DNA of 35,000 nt from Candidatus Saccharimonadales bacterium (GTDB lineage: Bacteria; Patescibacteriota; Saccharimonadia; UBA4664; DATIHN01). How positions within the stretch are numbered: the stretch's first letter is position 1; every line of letters starts with the position of its first letter. The position numbers were made by a program, and so were the translations under genes. This document shows, piece after piece, positions 27,163 through 35,000 of this stretch. The notes beneath the pieces are model-generated. The model had not been told where the DNA came from. It saw only the letters and a list, made by a program, of their open reading frames with translations, and ran no database searches. The stretch is taken from NCBI GenBank assembly GCA_035480635.1, contig DATIHN010000004.1, forward strand, positions 1-35,000, in the 5' to 3' direction.

Positions 27163-27825
27163 ATGAAGATCTCAAAGTTTGCAGGGGTTTTACTGATCCC
27201 AGCCATGACCATAATGGTATTCTCTGGCGTGGCCCTGGCATCAAGTGGTGATATTAATGACACTGGACCTAATTCCGTTAACACCATCACCATCGACAAT
27301 TCCAATTCGATTGATGTCAACAACCACAACGATGTGACCATTAACAATACCAATAACCAGACAGCCGATACTGGCAACGCTCAAGTTTCAAACAACACCA
27401 GTGCTGGTAATGCTATTTCCGGTGACGCAAGCAACGCCAACACAGTTTCAACTAGTGTCTCGATTGACAATAGTGGGACTGGTTTGGGCGGCGGTGGTGG
27501 TGGCCAAGGCTCAGGTGGCGATGGTTCAAGCGGTGGGCTCGGCGGTAGCAGTGGCAGTAGCAACGTCGGCGGTGCCGGCAGCGGCTCAGGAAGCTCATCC
27601 GTCAGCACTAGCAGTGGGACCCTACCCGATACAGGACCGAGTTCTCCGATAGATGTTTCGGCTCTGCGCAATCTCTTGAACCCAGTATCCCAGCCGACGC
27701 TCGCCCAAGCGGCAAAGAGCTCTACAGCCTTCACAGCCTGGCTTTTGGCGCTAGCAGCTTTCCTCAGTCTAGGCGGCGCAATTGGCAGTGCGATCTATTC
27801 CAGCAAGCGAACTTTGAACGTCTGA
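27163..27825 (+). CDS. TGPNS-repeat surface protein with C-terminal anchor
   Basis: About 220 residues from ATG 27163. A signal peptide (MKISKFAGVLL ... GVALAS) is followed by one TGPNS unit: DTGPNSVNTITIDN, then Asn-rich strands (VNNHNDVTINNTNNQ), then TGNAQVSNNTSAGNAISG. A glycine/serine linker comes next, then LPDTG at about residue 155, a 30-residue spacer, and a membrane helix (AWLLALAAFLSLGGAIGSAIY) with a basic end. The LPDTG is too far from the helix for a textbook sortase signal, so anchoring may be by the helix. The alternation of short polar strands suggests a beta-solenoid. Three further exported-protein genes follow on the same strand. Confidence 0.82.
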   Translation: MKISKFAGVLLIPAMTIMVFSGVALASSGDINDTGPNSVNTITIDNSNSIDVNNHNDVTINNTNNQTADTGNAQVSNNTSAGNAISGDASNANTVSTSVSIDNSGTGLGGGGGGQGSGGDGSSGGLGGSSGSSNVGGAGSGSGSSSVSTSSGTLPDTGPSSPIDVSALRNLLNPVSQPTLAQAAKSSTAFTAWLLALAAFLSLGGAIGSAIYSSKRTLNV

Positions 27826-27832
27826 CAAAATC

Positions 27833-28273
27833 ATGAAGGTGAGAAATGTCAAACTTCGCTACTTTGTACCTATTGCAGCCATTGGTGGTCTCGGCCTGGC
27901 CGGAGTAACTCTAGCCAACCATCAACAATCACTGCAGACGGCCGATTCGGTTCAATCTGAACAACCCAGGGCTGCACCAAAAGTTCACGTCAACGTCGAC
28001 GGTCAAAACGTCTTCGTCCCTGAAAATGGCACAACGACCAAAACGACCGACGATGGTACCACAACCGTCACCAATCACCAGAACACCAGCTCTTCGGGTG
28101 ACGGCTCTAGCTCAAACACAAACGATATCAGCGTCGATGTCACCTCAAATGGCTCTTCGTCAACAAGTAGTCGGCACAATGTCCATGTCAGCTCATTCGG
28201 TAGCAACTCCATCAACGAGGACACCGACATCCATATCCAAACTAACTCTGGTCACGTCAGTGTGACCCAATAA
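27833..28273 (+). CDS. Small secreted Ser/Thr/Asn-rich protein
   Basis: A 146-residue protein with a signal peptide or anchor (LRYFVPIAAIGGLGLAGVTLA, 8-28) and a low-complexity body of Thr, Ser, Asn and Asp. Near the C-terminus FGSNSINEDTDIHIQTNSGHV resembles a decayed TGPNS unit, which suggests relationship to its neighbours. There is no C-terminal anchor. It begins 7 nt after the previous stop with no Shine-Dalgarno, so translation probably depends on coupling. Confidence 0.7.
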   Translation: MKVRNVKLRYFVPIAAIGGLGLAGVTLANHQQSLQTADSVQSEQPRAAPKVHVNVDGQNVFVPENGTTTKTTDDGTTTVTNHQNTSSSGDGSSSNTNDISVDVTSNGSSSTSSRHNVHVSSFGSNSINEDTDIHIQTNSGHVSVTQ

Positions 28274-28282
28274 ACAACTATT

Positions 28283-28290
28283 AAGGAGGA
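28283..28290 (+). promoter_or_regulatory. Shine-Dalgarno of the two-repeat secreted protein
   Basis: AAGGAGGA, 5 nt before the ATG at 28296. A strong canonical site. Confidence 0.75.
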
Positions 28291-28295
28291 TTTCA

Positions 28296-28877
28296 ATGAA
28301 ACGAACAATTTTGCGCGTAAGCTCAATTGCTCTTGCCACGGCCGCAGTCGGTCTGGGTGTAGCAGCTGCTAGCTCGGCGTCTATCGACACTACTGGCCCG
28401 AATTCACACAACTCAGTCGAGGTCAGCAATCACAGTGATGTCGATGTCACAAACCACAATGATCTTGGTGTAAACAACACCAACTCACAGGATGCCAATA
28501 GCGGTAACGCCGAAGTCAAGCACAACACCACAGGTGGCGATGCAACCAGCGGCGACGCTTCCAACTCGAACGACGTCTCCACTGATGTCAGCGTGACTAA
28601 CGGTGGTTCCTGGAATTTGGGTGACCTATTCGGTGGCTCAAACGATAACGGCAGCATTTCCCACACTGGTCCTGACTCAAACAACAGTATTGAGTTCAAC
28701 ACCAACAACAACGTTGATGTCAACAACTACAACGATGTAACGGTGAACAACACCAGTTCCCAAGATGCTTCAACCGGCAATACTCAGGTTAGCAACAACA
28801 CCACAGGTGGAAGTGCAACCAGCGGTAGCGCCAGCAACAGCAACAGTACTTCAAGCTCAGTTTCAATTACGAACTAG
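28296..28877 (+). CDS. Secreted two-unit TGPNS-repeat protein without anchor
   Basis: A 193-residue protein: signal peptide (residues 1-28, ending AAASSAS), then two units beginning TGPNSHNSVEVSNHSDVDV and TGPDSNNSIEFNTNNNVDV, 91 residues apart, each continuing through NNTxSQDAxxGN, NTTGGxATSG and ASNSN. The protein ends with the second unit, with no linker, membrane helix or sortase motif, so it should be released or bound to other surface parts. It looks like a free subunit while the proteins of 27163 and 28947 look like anchored forms. Function unknown; the repeat suggests an extended fibrous shape. Confidence 0.82.
   Translation: MKRTILRVSSIALATAAVGLGVAAASSASIDTTGPNSHNSVEVSNHSDVDVTNHNDLGVNNTNSQDANSGNAEVKHNTTGGDATSGDASNSNDVSTDVSVTNGGSWNLGDLFGGSNDNGSISHTGPDSNNSIEFNTNNNVDVNNYNDVTVNNTSSQDASTGNTQVSNNTTGGSATSGSASNSNSTSSSVSITN
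28392..28877 (+). repeat. Two TGPNS protein repeats
   Basis: Unit starts at 28392 and 28665 (273 nt, 91 codons apart). The second stops at the end of the gene. Confidence 0.8.
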
Positions 28878-28890
28878 CGATAAGTACCAT

Positions 28891-28907
28891 GCGGGGGAGT
28901 ACCCCGC
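28891..28907 (+). other. Short GC hairpin between repeat-protein genes
   Basis: GCGGGG (28891-28896), 5-nt loop, CCCCGC (28902-28907). No U-tract, so it may stabilise or partly separate the upstream and downstream messages. Confidence 0.5.
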
Positions 28908-28946
28908 AGCAATTATCCAATCATTTTCAATTAACAGGAGCAAAAG

Positions 28947-31142
28947 ATGAAGATCGGTTACAAAATCTGGGTTGCAGCAACTTGTCTGATCATGCTGGTT
29001 GTACCTGCTATGGCGCTAGCCGATGATGCTACGACCACTCCAACCGATGCCACGCCTGTGGCAGTCTCAACCGATCAAACTACTGCTCCTGTAGATTCAA
29101 CCACTAGCCCTGCTCCAACAACTACTGATACCACCGCTCCAACGATTCCAACCACAACCACTACCGGACCAACTACGCCAACGGGGCCGGACGCCAATCA
29201 ATACACTTTCAACCCCACAACCGGGCTATGGGAATCGGCTCTCTATACTTGGGATCCCGTGACCAATCAAACCAGTCCCAAGACCGACCCTGGCTCCTAT
29301 TACAATCCATCCACCGGTATGTGGGATACTACGACCTACCAATATCATCCCGAAACTGGGACCTATCAGCCAGTTACCACTTCGACTCCAGTAAGTCCAA
29401 CTTCTACCTCCGGAAACAGTGGTGGGGTGACCTCAGGTGGTAGCCCAGATCTGATGAGTGCTCTAGCCCAGCTCCTTGGACTGCCGGGTGATCCAAGTAT
29501 TTCCGGTACTGGGCCAAATTCCAATAATTCAATTGTCTCTACCACGCATACTAACGGCTTCTTTGATCTATTCAGCCGAGCAGCCATTACTAATAACCTG
29601 AATTCTCAAGCTAGCACCGGTAATGCCTCGGTCAATGGCAACACTGCGGCTGGTAGCGCCACGACCGGGGCTGCCACCGTCATATCCAACCTCTTTAATT
29701 TACTTAATTCAGCTTGGTCTTGGGCCAGCGGTGGCTTGAGCTCGTTTGTTGCCAACTTATTTGGCAATCAATCCGGCGATGTCTTGATTCATCCTACGAC
29801 AGTTACAGGTGGTGGTGGCATTTTGGGGTCGCTGCCGGGCCTAATTGCAACCAATAGCTCAACCGGGCCTAATTCGGCCAATACCATCACTAGTGGGTTG
29901 GGCAACGACATTACCGTCAGTGCTCAGTCCAGTGGGGCGATCGACAATAACTTGAATCTCTTAGCCACCAGCGGTAACGCTGACGTCAGCGGAAATACTA
30001 GTGCTGGTAACGCTACAACCGGGCCGGCCAGTGTTGATGCCAACATTCTCAATCTAATCAATTCGGCTATTGGCGCCGGCCAATCATTCTTTGGCGTCGT
30101 CAACATCTTCGGTAACTTAACCGGTAATATCTTATTCCCGCAGGGCTTCCTGGACTCAGTTGCAGCGGCCAATACTGCTCAAAGTCCCACTACCTCGGCG
30201 AGTAATAGCGGGACGGGTCCAAACTCCCTCAACCAAATTGATTCCACGACCAATAACAACCTAGCTGTTACAACCGGTGACCAAACTGCTATCAATAACA
30301 ACATTAACGCGGGGGCTCAATCTGGCAGCGCCCAAGTTTCAAACAATACCTCGGCTGGCAGTGCCACCACTGGCAACGCTAGTACAAATACTAATGTTTT
30401 TAACTTTGCCGGACAGCTAGCAAGCGATAATGCCGTGCTAGTGTTGGTCAACGTTCTCGGTCATTGGGTTGGTGCCATCCTCAATTTGCCTCAAACTGGT
30501 GGATCTCAGGCAGCCCTTTTGACGGGCGGAGCAACCACTCTAACCAATCAAAACACCGGGCCAAATTCGCTTAATCAAATCACCGATAGCTCAACCAATA
30601 ACCTGAACTTGAGTTCTCAAAACACTTCCGGCATCAATAACAATATTAATGCTGGGGCTATCAGCGGTAATGCTAGCGTTACGGATAACACCCGAGCCGG
30701 CGATGCCACTAGCGGTAATGCTAACGTAGCAGTAGATGTGGCTAACTTTGTCGGCTCGAGCCTAAATATCAACCATTGGTTTGGGGTTTTGATGATCAAT
30801 GTCTTTGGCGATTGGTTTGGTAGCGTCTCAACAGCTACCACTTCAGTTGCTGCCGTAAATACTGCCACAATTCAGGCTAACCAAACGGCCAATTCAAACT
30901 CATCCAAAACCGGCGGTTCAACGGCAGTCGGTGGTGGGGTAAATAGCAATCAAGCTCAAGTTAGCCAAACTGCTTCACCGGCACCGAGGGCTTTAGCCGC
31001 TGCGGCTAAAGTTTTAGGGACCGAGCAAAACTCAGCTGCTGCTAAACAAAACCACCGCATTATGTACTTAGCTTTGATTAGCGCCTTCCTAATGCTTAGC
31101 GCTGGTATGCTAGCTAGCCTCGAGCGCAAAATAGGCCAATAG
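28947..31142 (+). CDS. Large TGPNS-repeat surface protein with C-terminal membrane anchor
   Basis: A 731-residue protein preceded by AGGAG at 6 nt. A signal peptide (MKIGYKIWVAATCL ... AMALA) is followed by a Thr/Pro-rich stretch (28-80), three short Y-x-(W/N)-P-x-TG-x-(W/Y) motifs (85-150: YTFNPTTGLWE, YYNPSTGMWD, YQYHPETGTYQ), and four TGPNS units of 114-118 residues starting at about 188, 306, 423 and 537. Each unit continues with an Asn-rich stretch, a GNAxVxxNTxAGxATTG segment and a hydrophobic segment (for example FFGVVNIFGNLTGNIL), richer than in the smaller relatives. A membrane helix (IMYLALISAFLMLSAGMLASL) and basic end close the protein. Most likely a cell-surface scaffold. Confidence 0.85.
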   Translation: MKIGYKIWVAATCLIMLVVPAMALADDATTTPTDATPVAVSTDQTTAPVDSTTSPAPTTTDTTAPTIPTTTTTGPTTPTGPDANQYTFNPTTGLWESALYTWDPVTNQTSPKTDPGSYYNPSTGMWDTTTYQYHPETGTYQPVTTSTPVSPTSTSGNSGGVTSGGSPDLMSALAQLLGLPGDPSISGTGPNSNNSIVSTTHTNGFFDLFSRAAITNNLNSQASTGNASVNGNTAAGSATTGAATVISNLFNLLNSAWSWASGGLSSFVANLFGNQSGDVLIHPTTVTGGGGILGSLPGLIATNSSTGPNSANTITSGLGNDITVSAQSSGAIDNNLNLLATSGNADVSGNTSAGNATTGPASVDANILNLINSAIGAGQSFFGVVNIFGNLTGNILFPQGFLDSVAAANTAQSPTTSASNSGTGPNSLNQIDSTTNNNLAVTTGDQTAINNNINAGAQSGSAQVSNNTSAGSATTGNASTNTNVFNFAGQLASDNAVLVLVNVLGHWVGAILNLPQTGGSQAALLTGGATTLTNQNTGPNSLNQITDSSTNNLNLSSQNTSGINNNINAGAISGNASVTDNTRAGDATSGNANVAVDVANFVGSSLNINHWFGVLMINVFGDWFGSVSTATTSVAAVNTATIQANQTANSNSSKTGGSTAVGGGVNSNQAQVSQTASPAPRALAAAAKVLGTEQNSAAAKQNHRIMYLALISAFLMLSAGMLASLERKIGQ
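29508..30880 (+). repeat. Four TGPNS protein repeats
   Basis: Units start at 29508, 29862, 30213 and 30555, spaced 354, 351 and 342 nt apart, all in frame. DNA identity is low compared with motif conservation, so the repeats are old and kept by selection on protein. Confidence 0.8.
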
Positions 31143-31151
31143 AATTTGCTT

Positions 31152-31160
31152 TGCTACAAT
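31152..31160 (+). promoter_or_regulatory. Extended -10 promoter of the DUF212 gene
   Basis: TGCTACAAT: TACAAT (31155-31160) with extended TGn, 12 nt after the stop of the repeat protein. The leader would be about 40 nt. No good -35 or Shine-Dalgarno is seen. Confidence 0.4.
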
Positions 31161-31206
31161 AGATACGCAAACCAAGGCCGCTTGATGGAGTGGCCAGCTA
31201 TAAATT

Positions 31207-32058
31207 ATGTCATCTCTGAATAATCCCTACATTTTCGTACCGTTTGCGACCTGGGCCATTGCTCAAGTTGCCAAGTTTTTGCTAGCCGCGATCAGGCATC
31301 ACAATCGCTATGATTGGCGCTATCTGTATGCTTCCGGAGGAATGCCTAGCGCCCATTCGGCAGTGGTTTCGGCACTAGCAGTCACGGCCTTGGTTCGAAA
31401 CGGCTTTAGAAGTCCAATTTTTGGATTTTCCATAGTCTTTGCCGCCATAGTCATGTACGACTCATTTGGTGTGCGCCGAGCTGCTGGTGAACAAGCCGCG
31501 GCTATTAATGCTATTCTGGACACCCTTAAACGCGATAAGGTTGGTCTGGCTCAAGGCCGCTTGCGCGAAATTTTGGGTCACAAACCGCTCGAAGTTACAG
31601 TTGGGGCACTGACTGGCATTTTTTTGGGCTTGATCTTAAACATTAATGCTCTTTCAACCCAAGTTGATTGGCTGACTGCCTTTCCCACCAAACCCCAAGC
31701 TGATGCTTATATGGTTTTCGGTGCCATCTTAATTATCGGAACCGTCATCGCGGCTTGGTGGCTGCGCCGCCGTCATCGGGGTTCCAAAATTGTTCGAAGT
31801 TTTTGCAAGCAGTTAAGACTGATGGGATTAGTAATTGGTGGGCTAGCGCTGATTTTGGGTTTTGCGGGTTCCCAACAAGCCCTCTACCTGGGTTGGCGAC
31901 TGTGGTTTGGCTTAAATATGCTGGTTCTAGGCGTCTGGGCCATAACGCTAACCAGCCTTTATTGGAATCGCCTGCCGCAGCAGCTGCGGGCCGAGCGAGA
32001 ACAAGCACGGATTGATGGTTGGCTGCCCAAAGGCAAACGTAAGCGCCGCAAAAGATAA
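31207..32058 (+). CDS. DUF212 (YuiD-like, divergent PAP2) membrane protein with extra C-terminal domain
   Basis: Residues 1-150 match the DUF212 family related to PAP2 phosphatases: GGMPSAHSAVVSALAV, VMYDSFGVRRAAGEQA and LREILGHKPLEVTVGALTGIFLG. Family members are usually about 140-160 residues; this 283-residue protein continues with about four more membrane helices and a strongly basic tail (GWLPKGKRKRRKR), so it is either a fusion or a lineage-specific extension. PAP2 relatives remove phosphate from lipids or polyprenyl carriers, which would suit cell-envelope work, but activity of DUF212 is not established. Confidence 0.87.
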   Translation: MSSLNNPYIFVPFATWAIAQVAKFLLAAIRHHNRYDWRYLYASGGMPSAHSAVVSALAVTALVRNGFRSPIFGFSIVFAAIVMYDSFGVRRAAGEQAAAINAILDTLKRDKVGLAQGRLREILGHKPLEVTVGALTGIFLGLILNINALSTQVDWLTAFPTKPQADAYMVFGAILIIGTVIAAWWLRRRHRGSKIVRSFCKQLRLMGLVIGGLALILGFAGSQQALYLGWRLWFGLNMLVLGVWAITLTSLYWNRLPQQLRAEREQARIDGWLPKGKRKRRKR

Positions 32059-32093
32059 CCAAATGAGGGCTGGTACCATAAGCAGTTTCAACC

Positions 32094-32099
32094 TATACT
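32094..32099 (+). promoter_or_regulatory. -10 box close to the start of the Ig/Fn3 surface protein
   Basis: TATACT ends 9 nt before the ATG at 32109, so the predicted leader is 0-3 nt. Confidence 0.4.
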
Positions 32100-32108
32100 A
32101 GGGGTGGT

Positions 32109-34121
32109 ATGGGGCTAATGCCCAAACCAGAATTATCTATGGATCAGAAACAATTTAGTCGTATGCCAGCTCGCAAGAGGTACCCCTTCCAGGCCTATAT
32201 GGCGCTTGTGTTAGTGGCGCTTATCACCGTCGGCGGCTATGTTTACTTCCGGGGCACGAAGGCATCGGGCGCTTTTGTTGGCGTTGCCAGCCCACAGAGC
32301 GGTGCCGGCAGTTGGACGGTTGATACCGGTGGCTGTGTGACCGGTCATAACATCGCAAAATCTGGCGATGTTTGTGGCCAGGCCTTAAACGGCCAAATTA
32401 CTGGCATGGCGGCTTATTCTGGTAACAATAGTGGCTATTGGTTGGCGGGTACCGATGGTGGAGTCTTTGCCTTTGGTGGGGCGCCGTTCCATGGTTCGAT
32501 GGCTGGGCAACATTTAAATGCTCCGATCACCGCCATTGCCTCACAAACTGCTGGTGGCAGCGGCTATTGGTTACTTGGTTCAGACGGTGGCATCTTTGCT
32601 TTTGGGGCAACTTTTTATGGTAGTGATGTGGGCAAGGGTAATGATTTTGTGGCTATTACATCAACCCCCTCTGGCCATGGCTACTGGACGGTTCGCGCCA
32701 GCGGTCAAGTTTACGCCCATGGCGATGCCAGCGGTTCTAATAACCCCGGTGCTACCGTGGCTGGCATCAGCGGCAGTTACTCCGGAGGCAATGGCTATTG
32801 GGTGCTCAAAACCAACGGCGTATTGTCCCATGTCGGGGCCGGCGGCAACATCGCCAGCCTGTCCGGCAGTTTCGTAGCCATTACTAGATACGGCAACAAT
32901 GCCGCTAATTGTATTGTGGCTTTAACCAGTGGTGGAACGCCGCTACCGCGTTGCCCCACGCCCACAGCTGCTCTCAGTGCCAGCCCGACCAGCGTCTCCT
33001 CGGGCAGCTCATCGACTCTAAATTGGACTAGTAGCTTAGCCACTGGCTGCAACCTAACCGGTTTCGGTGCAGTCCCAATCAATGGCCCCAGATCAACCGG
33101 CCCGCTCTCGTCCACCAAAAGCTACACTTTAACTTGCTCAAACGCGACAGCCACCTCGGCGGCTTCCTCGGCTACCGTTACGGTTACAGCCCCCGGGCCC
33201 GGTCCCAGTCCGTCGCCCTCGCCCAGTCCTAGTCCATCGCCAGGTCCGAGTGGGTCGCATAATGGTACTCCGGGAACAACGCCTGATACAACGCCACCAT
33301 CGGCTCCGACTAACTTAACGGCCCAGCTTGATAAACAAGTCGTCGACTTGAGCTGGACGGCTTCAACCGATAACACTGGCGTTGATCACTATCAAATTGA
33401 GCGCTCGCTCGACCAAGCCACATGGAACGAAATTGATGGTCACGTGGTTGATACAACTTATACCGATACAACCGTTGGCTACGGCACGACTTATTATTAT
33501 CGCGTCCGGGCTTGGGATGCGGCCAGCAACCCTAGTGAATATGCTAGTGCCCAAGTTGCCACCGGAGCTTTTAGCGCTAATTCTAACGCTGAAGCCGACA
33601 CCATCGTGACTAGCGAAGACAACATAGTTAGTATCACCATCCCAGCCGGCGCCTTTACCGATCAAGCCGACTGCTCAGTTATTACCGATACGGATCACAG
33701 CGATAAACTGCCGCTCAAAAATGTGGCCTTAGTGGCCGGGCCTTACAACTTGATTTGCAAGAAAGCTGGCGGCGATAACATCACCAGTTTCAGTAAAGAC
33801 GTGACGGTAGCCATCACGCTGACCCGCGACCAACTCAAGCGCTATAAAGGCTTCACTTTCTACTCCTACTCGAGTGATGCTGATAGCTGGAGCAAACTCA
33901 AAATTACTTACGATAAAAAGACCAAAACTTACAGGTTTACAACTACCTCAGCCATCGAATTTGCCGTTCTGGGCAAGGTTAAAAAGGGCCTCTCGATCCA
34001 AGTAATCATTCTCTTAATCATGTTCTTTGCGGCCGTCGGCGGCGTCATTTACTTCCTCTACCGCCGCGGACAGCAACAAAATTACCAAGAGTACATTCGC
34101 AAGAAGTATTACAATCTCTAA
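32109..34121 (+). CDS. Multidomain surface protein: GYW-type repeats, Ig-like and Fn3 domains, C-terminal anchor
   Basis: A 670-residue protein. A membrane segment (FQAYMALVLVALITVGGYVYF, 27-47) opens it. Next come four to five repeats of about 43 residues with the core GYWLAGTDGGVFAFGGAPF (also GYWLLGSDGGIFAFG, GYWTVRASGQVYAHG, GYWVLKTNGV), a type that I know mainly from actinobacterial exported proteins. An Ig-like domain follows (ALSASPTSVSSGSSSTLNW ... YTLTCSN), common in CPR surface proteins, then a Ser-Pro run, a fibronectin type III domain (PPSAPTNLTAQLDKQVVDLSW), a beta-rich domain of about 130 residues, and a C-terminal helix (LSIQVIILLIMFFAAVGGVIYFLY). It could bind other cells or surfaces; that is inference. 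Confidence 0.85.
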   Translation: MGLMPKPELSMDQKQFSRMPARKRYPFQAYMALVLVALITVGGYVYFRGTKASGAFVGVASPQSGAGSWTVDTGGCVTGHNIAKSGDVCGQALNGQITGMAAYSGNNSGYWLAGTDGGVFAFGGAPFHGSMAGQHLNAPITAIASQTAGGSGYWLLGSDGGIFAFGATFYGSDVGKGNDFVAITSTPSGHGYWTVRASGQVYAHGDASGSNNPGATVAGISGSYSGGNGYWVLKTNGVLSHVGAGGNIASLSGSFVAITRYGNNAANCIVALTSGGTPLPRCPTPTAALSASPTSVSSGSSSTLNWTSSLATGCNLTGFGAVPINGPRSTGPLSSTKSYTLTCSNATATSAASSATVTVTAPGPGPSPSPSPSPSPSPGPSGSHNGTPGTTPDTTPPSAPTNLTAQLDKQVVDLSWTASTDNTGVDHYQIERSLDQATWNEIDGHVVDTTYTDTTVGYGTTYYYRVRAWDAASNPSEYASAQVATGAFSANSNAEADTIVTSEDNIVSITIPAGAFTDQADCSVITDTDHSDKLPLKNVALVAGPYNLICKKAGGDNITSFSKDVTVAITLTRDQLKRYKGFTFYSYSSDADSWSKLKITYDKKTKTYRFTTTSAIEFAVLGKVKKGLSIQVIILLIMFFAAVGGVIYFLYRRGQQQNYQEYIRKKYYNL

Positions 34122-34166
34122 GCTCTGTCTAGCAGTCTAGGTCGACAACGTCTGTAGCTTTTGTTA

Positions 34167-34195
34167 TTGACCCCAGGATGCTGTTTGTGTAAACT
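34167..34195 (+). promoter_or_regulatory. rRNA promoter with overlapping inverted repeat
   Basis: TTGACC (34167-34172), 17-nt spacer, TAAACT (34190-34195); start expected near 34202. An inverted repeat with arms CCCCAG (34171-34176) and CTGGGG (34194-34199) overlaps both hexamers and could be an operator, or the remains of a terminator of the upstream gene. Confidence 0.65.
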
Positions 34196-34201
34196 GGGGC
34201 T

Positions 34202-34446
34202 TAGTCTTGAAAGGGCCGTCAGAAGAAGAACGAGTGGCAATCCACCAAACGCCGCTCGTCGTTGTTTCTTTTGCGCTCTGCTTGGCCGAAACTTGAAAGC
34301 TTAAGTAGTGCAGAGTAACCGTTTTGTATAGCTCTTCGGAGTTGTGCAATACAAAAAACAATTAGTCAGAGAGAAACTGACGCCTTTCAAATTGGAGGCG
34401 GACTTAGGTTCGCATCCATCCCAAGCTCTTAGTTTGGGATCTCACA
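34202..34446 (+). other. Structured rRNA leader
   Basis: No gene is present between 34122 and the 16S. The leader has four hairpins: ACGAGTGGC/GCCGCTCGT (34230-34238/34251-34259) followed by a T-rich run that may also terminate the upstream gene; TTTTGTAT/ATACAAAA (34322-34329/34349-34356) enclosing AGCTC/GAGTT with a stable TTCG tetraloop; CGCCT/AGGCG (34381-34385/34396-34400); and ATCCCAA/TTGGGAT (34418-34424/34434-34440), which ends 6 nt before the 16S start and is a candidate processing site. Confidence 0.6.

Positions 34447-35000
<554 letters not shown>

Noticed and set aside
27381-27734. 117-residue minus-strand frame with proline runs
   Set aside because: It is the antisense of the Gly/Ser-rich linker of the TGPNS protein.
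30485-30520. LPQTGG as a sortase signal within the large repeat protein
   Set aside because: It is internal to repeat 3 and not followed by a membrane helix and basic tail; probably chance.
33182-33256. CRISPR-like or satellite repeat
   Set aside because: The short periodic sequence encodes the Ser-Pro linker of the surface protein; it has no spacers or palindromic repeats.

Overview
The window reads as a compact bacterial chromosome segment with standard stops (several genes end in TGA, so this is not the TGA-glycine code). Gene content suggests a Patescibacteria (Candidate Phyla Radiation, CPR) member: a VirD4/TraG-like ATPase beside a small proline-rich protein, DUF11/LPXTG and Ig-like/Fn3 surface proteins, a helicase-nuclease fusion, a CsaA-type tRNA-binding protein, and many predicted surface genes around a small housekeeping set. 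This is inference. The 5' part of a 16S rRNA gene at the right edge has a V3/V4 stretch that looks Bacilli-like to my eye, so I do not name a phylum.

Layout. 1-997 (-): start of a membrane protein whose N-terminal PPM/PP2C-like domain lacks the catalytic aspartates. 1073-4377: UvrD-like helicase fused to a PD-(D/E)XK nuclease, then a HELSH zinc-protease-like protein. 4484-4902: tRNA-Pro(CGG) followed at once by csaA. 4922-9443: Cas4-like PD-(D/E)XK protein, DUF1761 membrane protein, HAD hydrolase, MarR regulator, rmuC and trpS. 9444-10137: about 690 bases without a gene, holding a consensus promoter, about ten hairpins and an intrinsic terminator, best read as a roughly 420-nt structured RNA I cannot assign. 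10138-11265: a divergent, isolated PurM-family protein. 11374-15079: small membrane protein, pheS, pheT. 15115-18414: proline-rich protein and VirD4-like ATPase. 18419-20553 (-): two-gene surface/membrane operon converging on the ATPase gene. 20621-26079: unknown protein, gyrB, gyrA. 26243-31142: five exported low-complexity proteins, three sharing an Asn/Ser/Thr-rich 'TGPNS' repeat. 31207-34121: DUF212 (PAP2-like) membrane protein and a multidomain surface protein. 34167-35000: rRNA promoter, structured leader and partial 16S rRNA.

The genes fall into three jobs. Information processing: gyrBA, pheST, trpS, tRNA-Pro, 16S, helicase/nuclease, RmuC. Cell surface: DUF11/LPQTG, TGPNS repeat proteins, Ig/Fn3 protein. 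Possible DNA or protein transfer: the VirD4-like ATPase. A recurring regulatory trait is a -10 box ending 6-8 nt before the start codon, which predicts leaderless mRNAs for at least six genes, while the surface-repeat genes mostly carry strong Shine-Dalgarno sequences. The strongest candidates for something undescribed are the RNA at 9653-10073 and the TGPNS surface-protein locus.
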